Positions 33,481-43,272 of a stretch of 64,000 bases of DNA are shown here, piece after piece. The DNA is taken from assembly GCA_039654915.1 (NCBI GenBank), contig CM077593.1:55186501-55250500 (forward strand). The letters run 5' to 3'. Both the position numbers and the translations under genes were made by a program. Within the stretch, counting starts at the first letter, position 1; each line of letters opens with the position of its first letter. The stretch comes from Aquilaria yunnanensis. Lineage: Eukaryota; Streptophyta; Magnoliopsida; Malvales; Thymelaeaceae. The notes beneath the pieces are model-generated. The model was given only the letters and a program-made list of their open reading frames with translations. It did no database searches and was not told the DNA's origin.

Positions 33481-34060
33481 TGTACAGGACCAGAGGAGGA
33501 TTCAGTTTCAGAATCTTGTACAGGGAGAGATGTCTGTGCGGGAGTATGAGCAACGTTGCAACTCACTTATTTGGTATGCTCCATACATGATTGGGAATGA
33601 TGAGTTGAAGGCTAAAAAGTTTTTCCAAGGTTTGAAACCTATACTCAGGAGGTATATGGCAATAGTAGATATCAGGAGCTATCACCAAGTGGTTCAGAAG
33701 GCGTTGGCCTAAGAAAGAGAATTTGAGGATTCTAGGGCACCTAGCAAAAAGGTGGAGGTTGTACCAGCCAACCCAAGAAAGAGTGCCGGGAAGAGACCAA
33801 TGGTGGAGAACCAAAATTCTTTCAAGAGAAGGAGGTTTGGTCCTTGTCCTAGGTGTAGGCGGTTTCATTGCATGAGACCATGCACCTTGGGAACTGACAC
33901 TTGCAATATTTGTGGTCAGAGAGGACATTGGGCGAAGGAATGCCCATAGGCTCGACCTTTTCCAGGTCCGCCCCAAAACTTACCCCCTGTACCCTTCACC
34001 GTAGGGAATCACCCTGGTGTAGCTGCAGCAGTAGTTAAGCCGAGGGTTTTTCACCTTGGC
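33481..34060 (+). pseudogene. Element A gag, C-terminal half
   Basis: 33530-33712 carries 'MSVREYEQRCNSLIWYAPYM' and the 'KKFFQGLKPILRRYM' segment of Ty3/gypsy capsid. After a TAA at about 33710 the frame continues to a basic stretch and a complete CX2CX4HX4C knuckle at 33902-33943 (C-NI-C-GQRG-H-WAKE-C). Gag packages the element RNA. The N-terminus is absent. Confidence 0.8.
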
Positions 34061-34453
34061 GAGTCAAGTGACTAGAGAACCAGCCATCGTTCGAGGTAAT
34101 TTTACTTTTCAGAATGGTAGTGTTAGAGTACTTTTTGATACAGGAGCTACTCTTTCAGTGATATCTTCTGTCTTGGTAGATAAGTTTTAATTGCAGCAAG
34201 AAATCTCGGGTCAATTAAGACTCATCAGAATTATGGGGAGGGGTTTTATTGTAACCATGAAGTGGCTACTAGGTATCCCTTGCAGTGAGGTGACCATGAT
34301 TTCTGTTGTGAGTTATGGGTGATAGAATTGAGGTCTTATGACCTAGTGTTAGGAATGGATTGGCTAAGTAAGCATAAGGCACAAATTGACTGTGCGAATC
34401 ACTCAGTCAACATTATTAATGCTTAGGGAGCTAGAGTCACTTGCACAGGAGGA
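34061..34453 (+). pseudogene. Element A protease, degraded
   Basis: 'VLFDTGATLSVIS' near 34130-34170 is the aspartic-protease active site. 'RSYDLVLGMDWLSKHKAQID' near 34333-34395 is the family's downstream block. Stops occur at about 34187 and 34424 and frames shift between the blocks. Confidence 0.7.
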
Positions 34454-35613
34454 TTGGCGTCTAGTGCTAAGAGTTTACAACTTAGACTTATGGATACTAT
34501 TCCCATAGGTAGTGAAGAGGAATGTTATTCATTGAATGGAGTGGCCACAAAGGAAGAACTTGAGAAGATTCCAGTAGCCAATCAGTTTCCTAAAGTGTTT
34601 CCAGTAGAGTTACCTGGGTTACCACCCAAGAAGGATACTGAGTTTGTGATCCATCTCCAGCCTGGAGTTGAACCTATTTCAATACCACCTTATAGGATGT
34701 CAGCTCCTGAGATGGATGAGTTAAAGAAGCAGTTGGAGGAACTGCTAGAGAAAGGCTTTATAAGGCTTAGTGTATCACCATGGGGAGCTCAGGTGTTATT
34801 TGTGAAGAAAAAGATGGAACTTTTAGATTGTGCATCGACTATAGGAAGTTGAATGCAGTGACAATCAAGAATAAGTATCCGCTTCCTAGAATTGATGATC
34901 TGTTTGATAGACTTAGAGGAGCAAAATTGTTTTCTAGAATTGATCTTCAGTCTGGGTATTTTCAGATCAGAGTTAAGGAGGAGGTTATAATGAAAATTGC
35001 TTTTAGAACAAGGTATGGACACTATGAATATACAGTTATGCCGTTTGGTGTGACGAATGCTCCAGCAATATTTAGGGAAGCCATGAATCGGATCTTTAAG
35101 CCATTTCTGGATCAGTTTGTTGAAGTTTTCATTGATGACATTTTGGTATATTCACAGTCTACATCAGAACATGAAAAACACCTTAGAACAGTTTTGCAAG
35201 TGCTGAAGGATAATCTTTACTATGCAAAGTTATCTAAGTGTGAGTTTTGGTCCAAGAGGATTCAGTTTTTGGGGCACATCATTAGTGCTCAAGGTCTATC
35301 AGTTGATCCCGAAAAAGTTCAGGCAGTAGTTGAATGGAAAAAACCAATTACAGTTACAGAGGTTAGGAGTTTCTTGGGCTTGGCAGGTTACTACATGCAC
35401 TTCATAGAGAAATTTTCTGTGATTGCTACACCGTTGACAGCCATGACCAAAAAGAGTCAGAAGTTTGAGTGGGCATCGAAGTGTGAAGAAGCTTACATGG
35501 AGTTAAATGAAAGATTGACCAATGCACCTATACTTGTTTTTCCAGATCCGAACAGAGCTTTTATAGTGTATACTAATGCATCTGGTTCTGGTTTGGGATG
35601 TGTATTGATGTAG
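34454..35613 (+). pseudogene. Element A reverse transcriptase with one frameshift
   Basis: 34454-34852 gives the protease-RT linker and RT fingers ('[20 protein letters not shown]'). A one-base frame change near 34811, within 'VKKKDGT', moves to 34780-35613, which carries '[20 protein letters not shown]', the catalytic '[12 protein letters not shown]' (near 35125-35160) and '[11 protein letters not shown]'. It is otherwise a well-preserved Tekay-type RT and ends with TAG at 35611 at the start of RNase H. Confidence 0.85.
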
Positions 35614-36217
35614 GACAGTCAGGTGATAGCCTATGGTTCGAGACAGTTGAGGCCAAATGAATTGAATTATCCTGTTCATGATCTTGAACTAGCGGCAGTA
35701 ATTTTTGCACTCATGTTGTGGAGGCATTACTTGATGGGGAGGTCATTCAGAATCTTTGTTGATCATAGGAGTTTGAAGTATCTATTCACCTAGAAGGATC
35801 TGAACATAAGGCAGCGGTGATGGATTGAATACATAGAAGATTATAATTGTTCGATTAAGTACTGTGCTGGTAAGGGAAATGTGGTAGCAGATGCATTGAG
35901 CCAGAAGTACACTGGAGCGATCCTATCTAAGGATCAGGCTACGAACTCCTCTGAAGGAGTATTGATGGACTTTTTCTTAGCTTTGCATATATTATGGCAA
36001 AGTCGAGAAAAATCCCTAGTCTACGTTCTAGAAGTGCAGTCAGCTTGGTTAGTCAGAGTTAAAGAAGCTCATATGAAAGATCCATTGTTGAAGAAAATTT
36101 CAGGAGAAGTGAAACTTGGCACTATGAGGAAGGAATTCAGATACAAGGATGAAATACTACATTATGGAGATCGTCTCTATGTATCGAATATGGAAGGGCT
36201 TAGGCAGCAAGTCCTAT
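35614..36217 (+). pseudogene. Element A RNase H and linker with nonsense codons
   Basis: It continues in the RT frame: '[20 protein letters not shown]', 'WRHYLMG', '[11 protein letters not shown]' then TAG, 'RQR' then TGA, and 'NVVADALSQKY'. The interrupted positions are Gln and Arg in related elements, so CAG-to-TAG and CGA-to-TGA changes fit. The linker to integrase is open from 35881 to 36219 and ends in another TAG. Confidence 0.8.
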
Positions 36218-37185
36218 AGGAGGCACATAGTAGTACTTTGAATATCCAGCCTGGTGTTAGTAAGATGTATCAAGATCTGAAGACACATTTTTGGTGGCCA
36301 GGATTGAAAAGGGACGTAGGAGGACATGTGGCAAAGTGTCTGACATGCCAGATGGTTAAAGCTGAACATCAGAAACCAGCATGCACACTTCAGAGTTTAC
36401 CTTTGCCAATGAGGAAATGGGGATCCATTACTATGGATTTCCTAGTGGGATTACCGAATACCCAGAGTCAGCATGATGCTATATGGGTAGTGGTTGATAG
36501 ACTGACGAAGTCGGCACACTTCATACCTATCAAGATCATTTATACATTGGAGAAGTTGGCTTAGTTGTATCTCAAGGAGATTGTGAGACTCCACGGTATA
36601 CCAGATTAGATTATATCTGATAGAGATCCTCGGTTCACATCATGATTTTGGAATGCTTTCCAGAAGCATTGGGGAGCAAGGTTGGTCTCAGTACTGCTGT
36701 TCATCTCAGACTGATTGGCAATCTGAGAGAGTGATTCAGACTTTGGAGGATATGTTACGGATGTGTGCTATTGATTTCAAAGGTGATTGGGATCTGCATC
36801 TACCACTGATCAAGTTTGCTTATAATAACAGTCATCAAACTGTTACTGGTATGGCACCATATGAGGCTCTATATGGAAGACGATGTATGACACCTCATTG
36901 TTGGGTAGATCCTTCAGACAAAGCAGTTATTGGTCCTGAGATTATCAATGATACCATAGCTAAGATCAAGTTAATTCAGAAGCTAATTAAAGCAGCCAAT
37001 GACAGGCAGACCAAGTATACAAATTTGAGGAGAAGAGAGTTGAGTTTTGAAGTTGGGGACAAGGTACTTCTGAAAGTGCCGCCCATGAAAAAAGTTGGCC
37101 CTTTTGGGAAAAGGGGCAAGTTAGCTCCTAGGTATATTGGACCCTATGAAATATTGGAGAAAATAGGGAAAGTTGCTTAACGGTT
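36218..37185 (+). pseudogene. Element A integrase
   Basis: The zinc finger is visible ('NIQPGVSKMYQDLKTHFWWP' and the Cys pair in 'CLTCQMVKAEH'). The core follows with 'GSITMDFLVGLPN' (first Asp), 'ISDRDPRF' (second Asp, near 36619) and, after a one-base deletion near 36710, 'TDWQSERVIQTLEDML' with the catalytic Glu. 36653-37180 continues to the 'RYIGPYEILEKIGKVA' GPY/F motif. Stops at about 36562, 36607, 36643 and 37178 make it non-functional. Confidence 0.8.
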
Positions 37186-37498
37186 GGCGTTACCACCTAA
37201 CCTATCCGAAGTGCATAACGTGTTTCATGTTAGTCTACTTAGAAAATGCACAGTGGAACCGGGACAGGTAGTTAATCCTTAAGTGATACCCATTCAAGAA
37301 GACTTGACCTACGATGAGAAACCTATTCAAATACTTGATAGGAAAGTCAAGAAATTACGGACTAAGTGGATTTCGATGTTTAAGATCCTTTGGTCTAACC
37401 ATAGCAAAGAAGAGGCTAGCTGGGAGATGGAGTAGGATATGCTAAAAAGGTATCCTAGTGTTTTTCCAGAGTTGCAACGAAATTTGGGGGACCAAATT
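37186..37498 (+). pseudogene. Element A chromodomain-like tail
   Basis: 'LSEVHNVFHVSLLRK' near 37203, then 'YDEKPIQILDRKVKKLRTKW' near 37312 and 'FKILWSNHSKEEASWEME' near 37380 match the integrase C-terminus of Tekay/Del chromoviruses, a chromatin-targeting module. One in-frame stop follows 'VVNP' at about 37280 and another lies in the last block. Confidence 0.75.
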
Positions 37499-37500
37499 CA

Positions 37501-37515
37501 AGAAGGAGGGGAGAA
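37501..37515 (+). other. Element A polypurine tract
   Basis: AGAAGGAGGGGAGAA abuts the LTR start at 37516. Confidence 0.75.
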
Positions 37516-37991
37516 TATTATAGCCCTTCTAGTGGGAAGCATGTTTGAGGAAGGTAAAGTGTTCTAAATTAAGTTTAGAACCTTAATTCAAGTTTACATA
37601 GCAAGAAAAGAGAAGTTTAGCAAAGTTCACTAAGTTTCGAGAAAAATAAGACACTAAATGAAGTTTAGGGGCAAAATGGTAATTTTGCATTCTGAATAGC
37701 CAGGACGAGTCACGAGTGTTTCAAAATGAATTTTTTAAAAACTTAACTTTCAACCTTAACTCAAACTTGAAGAATAAATAAGAATTTAATCAAGAATGAC
37801 TAAGTTACAAAGATCGGGGTTTATTTGTAACAAGCTTAATACTTTGATGGCTTTGAGGTTAAGAGAGGGTTTAAGAAAGGAAAGTGAGGCTATGGCTGCC
37901 ATAATCTCGTTTCTAGCCTTCTCACCCTCATGTTGCTCTCAAATTAAGCTTGGAATCAAGTGTTCTTAGTCCCAAGAGGTGCAATTAAAAG

Positions 37992-37999
37992 TATATAAG
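37992..37999 (+). promoter_or_regulatory. Possible TATA box in element A LTR
   Basis: TATATAAG about 475 bases into the LTR, on the element strand. In the inverted fragment at 55011-55699 the equivalent position reads TTTATAAG. Weak evidence. Confidence 0.35.
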
Positions 38000-38567
38000 C
38001 TAGGAGGAGTGCATTTCAAGCTTTAAACCATGATTTTGAAGCTTGGAAGGACGTTTTTCCATATCCCCTATTTTTGAGCGAGGTAAGTAATGTGTTCTTG
38101 ATTGAATTCATGTTATTTACTTGGTTTGGAGCTTGGGTTTTGGTTAGAGAGTGAAGTTTTGGTGATTGGTGCCTTTGTTTTTTATTAGAACTTGTGTAGA
38201 ACTTTGGTGAGCTTGGTTGATTGAAAAGGAGATTGATTCTTGCTTGTTACTTGGAGTTGAGGTAAGGGAGTTATGTTTTCAAATTCATTTAATGCTATTG
38301 GCTTGAGTTTGCTTGAAGGAATTAAGTGATTCTAGCAATAGCATTTGTTAAAGGTTTTGGTTGAATCATGATGGACTAGGAGATTTGGGAGGATTGAATT
38401 GATGTTACAAGACATCATAGATTGGCTTGTGATAGTTGGTTTTGATCTATGCAACATGTTCTGTGTATGTGAAATTTGGAGGCATTTCAAGCATATTTGA
38501 TATGTGTAGGAAGTGTCCAAAGTTCATAGCAGCAAAATTGGAGTTTTTCTGGGCATTTTACAGGTTT

Positions 38568-38668
38568 GGTGATGCATCACCAATCCCCATGAGTTCCCAC
38601 AACGTGTCGCCAAGACCTCAAAAATTTGGCAGAATGTCGACAACTGTGGCGAGTGGCGACGCATCGCC
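38568..38668. repeat. Paired palindromes in element A LTR
   Basis: GGTGATGCATCACC at 38568-38581 is a perfect 14-bp palindrome. GGCGACGCATCGCC at 38655-38668 is the same motif with one broken pair. A third partial copy (CGTGTCGCC) lies near 38600. Confidence 0.7.
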
Positions 38669-39885
38669 AAGACAGCATTTGACACCTGGTTTTGTTTTTG
38701 GCATAACTTTTTGCTCCGGTGTCCGGTTGAGGTGATTCAAGATTCCACACGAAGCTAAGAGGGAGTACTATCACCTCCATGTTTTAAAAACAATTAAAAT
38801 TCCCCAGTTTTTTATTTATATTAACTCAAATTGAAGGCAAGTTTTAAAGGAAACTATGTTGCAATGATCACAAGAAGGTATTACTAGCCCAGGTGAAAGG
38901 TTTAGAACCCTTAACACCCTAGCGGTGCCGTAGCCACTAGGTTGCAAGGTGAAACCCTGTTCATCTAGTCTACAAGGAGGTCTTATGGCCTAGTCTACAA
39001 ATTTCCATCATGATTCCCCAGCACAACAATTAAGTTACTAGGAGCGAGTTAGTGGCCAGAACTCGCTAGGGACGTAGTGACGCCCCGTGAGGAGGACTAG
39101 TTTGGGGAGAGGTCTCAAAGCCCTAGTTATATGTGCATATATCAGACCCTCATGCTATGTGAGCTTGCAGCAAGTTTACATATGATTATCATATGTCCAG
39201 TCCAGGTAATTTTCTTGCAGGTACACAAAAGACCCTTTACTGAGAATGTTGAATTCTCACTCCCTAGTTATGTTGTGTAGAGACTAAAGTTGTTGGGCCG
39301 GGTAATCGTTGAGGATTATCACGGTATTGCTTTTTGTGTGTATAGGTATGTCACTTGAGAATCTCGATGATTCTAGTCTACATGGGTCCTTGTTGGTTAA
39401 GTAACAGTACTAACTAGTGTCTTCCTTTGGCTGTAAAGCCTAGTAGCACTTGGACAAGGGCTTTTGAGACTCGCCACTGGGACGTGTATCCAAGCTGGGA
39501 GTTAAGTTGAGAAGATCTTAGTAGAGGCTTCTATTATAGAATACACTTAGCTGCCTCCATAAACTATGTTTTGAGGAGTCCTAGACTCTAGGATTGCTCT
39601 TGGGTGAGGGCATTAGCCTACTTTATTTATGAATGTTCTCACGAGTTGTTATGTGTAGTAAATTCACACAAATGTTGATTTTGTATGCTTTGGCTATTTG
39701 TACTTAGTTTTTATGAAATTACTTGGCCAAGTTAATGTTTTATGGTTTTAATAAACCAAGTCAAAGCATAAGAGCATGCATCTTGCATATTCTAGGTTAA
39801 TCAACTAGTATCATGGGATTTTAATCCATGCACATATACAGCTAGCCGATTGCAATCCACCGTGAGACCAGCTCTCACAGGCTTC

Positions 39886-39890
39886 CTGGG
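39886..39890. repeat. S1 target-site duplication, left copy (CTGGG)
   Basis: CTGGG before the LTR, repeated at 40802-40806. Confidence 0.9.
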
Positions 39891-40801
39891 TGATAGCCGA
39901 AGGGCAATCGCCCCTGAAGGATCTCTCATGTGTACATCATCGTGGTCCAACGCATTACCTTTGGTCAGGAACAGGCGACCAGAGCTCAGCAAAGAGAGGG
40001 CCTCAAGGACCCTCGGACAAGCCGGATAAGCGTTGCCTTCGGGGGACACGTGAGATCAGCTTCGGTTGTAAAGGGTCATCAATCCTCTTGAGGATAACCT
40101 TGGAATGACTCCACGCCTTCGGTTATTCTTTGGACCACCTTCGAGACATAACCTCAAGAGTACCATCGTCAAGGACCTGAGCCTAACCTCGGGAAAGTCC
40201 AGCCGAAGGTGTCTTGCATTAAGGAAATGGCCTCCCTCCGAAGATGTTCACATCCTCGAGGAACCCCTAGACCTCGTGAGAATTTGGTCCCCTAGGAAGG
40301 CCACATGGAAGCACGACTAGATAGCTTAGAAGTCTCTGACACACCGTACTCGTACGGCTCCCGACAAGCCACCCCCAGACATGCTCTCACACGCCATTCT
40401 CGAGCGGCATAGGATTTTGGCCGAACGGCCTATGGTTGGCTAAAAGCCCCTCTAAGGGTATGAATCACATCCAGCCCAACACATGTCATGATCTGGGCAG
40501 CTTGTGGAAAACAAACTTCTCCTCTCTACCTCCTATAAATATTCGAAAGGCATCACAGGTAAAGGGGTTCTCCTCAGAAGATAACCTTTACCCCCTTTGC
40601 TTATCTCTCACCTTCAAACACTAACTTGGGCATCGGAGATCCCCCCCCCCCCCGGAAAAACACTACGGGGAACTCCTAACCCCTACTTTCTGTGTCTTCC
40701 AGGTAGTCATCCCAGAACGTATTCTCCCTGGACATTCCTCCACCACCGAAAGTTCTTGCCACCCTCATCATGACACGCAATGGAGATGCTGATGGGCATC
40801 A
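39891..40801 (+). mobile_element. S1: Tat-family solo LTR
   Basis: 911 bp, TGATAGCC...GGCATCA, homologous to the T2 LTR and flanked by exact CTGGG repeats. No primer site or internal sequence follows, so it is a solo LTR left by recombination between the LTRs of a complete Tat element. A TATA box (TATAAATA) is at 40534-40541 and the family's C-run (13 C) at 40641-40653. The 100-residue-scale ORFs inside it are chance. Confidence 0.9.
40534..40541 (+). promoter_or_regulatory. TATA box of S1 LTR
   Basis: TATAAATA on the element strand, about 100 bases before the C-run. It corresponds in position to TATATATA in T2 at 49813. Confidence 0.6.
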
Positions 40802-40806
40802 CTGGG
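40802..40806. repeat. S1 target-site duplication, right copy (CTGGG)
   Basis: Exact match to 39886-39890. Confidence 0.9.
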
Positions 40807-40837
40807 CAAGGGCCAAGGACGGTCGTGTCACAAGATG

Positions 40838-41960
40838 CACAGTAATAACCAGAAGGGATTCTAGGAACACACCTGAATATGTTCCTTCTGGAAGCTGAGA
40901 AGACACAAATGATGAAACTGTTGAGGAGGAAGATGAAGATAGGAGAAATCCAAGAGGAAGAAGACTAAGGTTTGAGATTGGTCAGGTATCCAGGACCAAT
41001 CCCTCAGTCTATGAGCATTCCTCCACTAGGGATGAGATTGAGGATGGCCATGAGAAAAGATCCAGGATAAGGTAAAGAGATCATAGAGAGCGCCACCATA
41101 CAGAGGGTTCTCACAGATCCAGGAGACATAAATTAGATGATCTAAAAGGCCTAGATGAGGTCAGACTATTGGAGAGGTTCCAAGGCCTATGACCTCAACA
41201 GTTTGATGGAAGAGCTGGGCCAAAGAGAGCTGAGGAGTGCTTAATCTTCTTTGAAAAAATGTTTGAGAGGATGCCACTCAGCTCGACCAAGAAAATGTCA
41301 CTAGCTACCTACAATCTGGTAGGTAGTGCGGAGATGTGGTGGACAAACACCAGAGATAGGTATGCTTTCCAGAAGGGGAGAACGCCAGGAAGAGATATTG
41401 AGATGAGCTGGCTAGAGTTCACACAGCTATTCCAGGAGCAGTACATCAATTATACTATTAAGGATACGAAGCAAGCTAAGTTTGATGCTCTAAGGCAGGA
41501 CAACCTCAGTGTCCTAGTGTATGAGCACAAATTCAATCAGTTGGTGAGGTATGCTCCTTAGTATCATGGGCTGGAGGAGTTGAAGGCCAGAAGATTTGTC
41601 AGAGGCCTAAAGTCAGACATTAGAAAGGCTGTTAGACCTTTTGGAGCAATAACATACTATGAAGCAGTGCAGAAAGCTCTATTAGTGGAGCAAGAGGAGA
41701 CTGAAACTAAGTACTTTCCCAATGGACTAGCGGAAAGTCGTGAGCAGGGGGCAAGTAGAAGAAGCCACCACATGGCAAGGGAATTGCCAAGAGGTCCCAT
41801 TTTAGCGGTAAAGGCAAGATTAAAGGGAAGTTCCCTGGCCTAAGATGCCTTAGGTGTAGGAGGTTTCATGGAAAGAAACCTTGCTACTTTGATACCCAAG
41901 CGTGTCTAAGATGTGGATCCATGGATCATTGGATCAAAGACTACCCATAGGCTCAAAGGA
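40838..41960 (+). pseudogene. B4 gag
   Basis: Gag homology with B1 starts at about 40838; the LTR and leader of this copy are missing. The charged segment (40980-41200), the capsid block 'MFERMPLSSTKKMSLATYNL' (41259 on) and 'QLVRYAP' are clear, and 41259-41561 and 41580-41843 are open and in one frame around a TAG near 41560. The knuckle near 41907-41948 reads C-LR-C-GSMD-H-WIKD-Y: the last Cys is Tyr. Confidence 0.8.
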
Positions 41961-42540
41961 GGCCAGAAGACCAAGGTATAGTAAGGCCTATTGGGGCAGG
42001 ACCTAGAGGTGGAGCGCCAAGGCAGGGACAGCAGAGGCCAGTTCCTCCAGTGCCTCGACCTCCAGTGCAAAGAGCTGGCAGAGTCTTCCAAGGAGAGGGC
42101 AGAGACATCAGAGCAGGGAGGAGCACTAAGAGGTAACATTTTCCTTAATGGTATGCCTATTAGTGTTCTGTTTGATACTGGTGCTTCGGTGTCTGTAGTG
42201 GCTAGGAAATTTGTTGAAGCCATGAAATTGCCTCCTAAAATCATGCCTAGGATATCCTTAGTGAAAACAGCAGGTAGTCAATGTCTTTTCACTAATGACC
42301 TAGCTAGGGATTGTGTGCTGGAAGTATGAAAGACTAAGGTTATGACTAATCTACTAGTGTTGGATATTGCTAAGTATGATTTAGTGCTAGGTATGAATTG
42401 AGTTGCTATGCATAACATAAGAATTGATTGTGCTAAAAAGGAAATCACATTGCCTGATGGTGAAGCGCATGCATTAGTGAATTCTAAGGAATTAGTGTAT
42501 GAAATGCATGGCATGGAGCTATAAGTACTATATGAGATAC
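41961..42540 (+). pseudogene. B4 protease region
   Basis: 41991-42329 carries 'VLFDTGASVSVVARKFVEAM' with intact DTG. A TGA follows 'CVLEV' at about 42328, then 'YDLVLGMN' with TGA where others have Trp, and 'KELVYEMHGMEL' before another stop. Confidence 0.8.
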
Positions 42541-43272
42541 GTGTGATTTTTGAGCATGATTATTGTTATGCATTGAATCAATTGCACTGTGAAGAAGAAG
42601 TAGATAGAATACCTGTAGTGAGAGACTTTCGACAAGTCTTTCCTAAAGATCTGCTAGGTATTCCTCCACTAAGGGAAATTGAGTTTGAGATCAAGTTGCA
42701 ACCAGGAGCTAGTCCAATATCCATACCTCCTTATAGAATGCCAATCATAGAGATGAATGAGCTCAGGAAACAACTTGATGAACTTGTTGAAAAGGGTTCA
42801 TAAGGCCAAGTGTTTCACCATGGGGAGCTCCTGTTCTCTTTTTGAAGAAGAAGGATGGATCGTTGAGTCTATGCATTGACTACAAAAAGCTTAATGCAGT
42901 GACTATCAAAGAACAAGTATCCATTCCCTAGGATTGAGGATCTGTTTGACCAATTCGAGGGAGCTAGGATCTTCTCTAAGATAGATTTGAGATCTGGATA
43001 CTTCCAGTAATGAGTAAACGATGAGGACATTCCTAAGACTGCATTCAGCACCAGATTTGGGCATTATGAGTACACATTCATGCCATTCGATTTGACTAAT
43101 GCCCCAGCTGGTTTCATGGACCCGATGAATAGGGTGTTTAGACCACACCTGGACAAATTTGTGGTTGTGTTCATTGATGACATCCAAGTGTATTCCAAGG
43201 ATGAAAACGAACATGAACATCATCTGAAGATTGTCTTAAAGACTCTATTGGAACATCAGATTTATGCCAAGT
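42541..43272 (+). pseudogene. B4 reverse transcriptase, cut by B3 LTR
   Basis: 42543-42803 is the linker and RT start ('[20 protein letters not shown]'). Small indels near 42800 and 42905 shift the frame. 43080-43272 carries '[20 protein letters not shown]' and a catalytic box read as [11 protein letters not shown]. It ends at 'IYAK', where the B3 LTR begins. No RNase H or integrase follows. Confidence 0.8.

Larger units (their letters stand above)
33481..39885 (+). mobile_element. Element A: second Tekay-like chromovirus, 5' end missing
   Basis: Plus-strand gag, protease, RT, RNase H, integrase, chromodomain-like tail, polypurine tract and 3' LTR in canonical Ty3/gypsy order. The 5' LTR and the start of gag are replaced by a truncated B LTR at about 33480. 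LTR sequence is unrelated to family B. Inactivated by frameshifts and stops. Confidence 0.85.
37516..39885 (+). mobile_element. Element A 3' LTR (right end not certain)
   Basis: It starts TATTATAGCCCTTCTAG; the related fragment at 55699 reads TGTTATGGCCCTTCTAG, so the first bases have mutated. It has an ACTGAG...CTCACTCC block near 39237. No protein-coding potential. The right boundary is unclear because the solo LTR S1 is inserted at 39891 and sequence on its far side does not look like an LTR end. Confidence 0.75.

Noticed and set aside
40636..40660. Long C-run as a possible sequencing gap or telomere-like repeat
   Set aside because: The same C-run is in the T2 LTR and, reversed, in both T1 LTRs, so it belongs to the LTR family.
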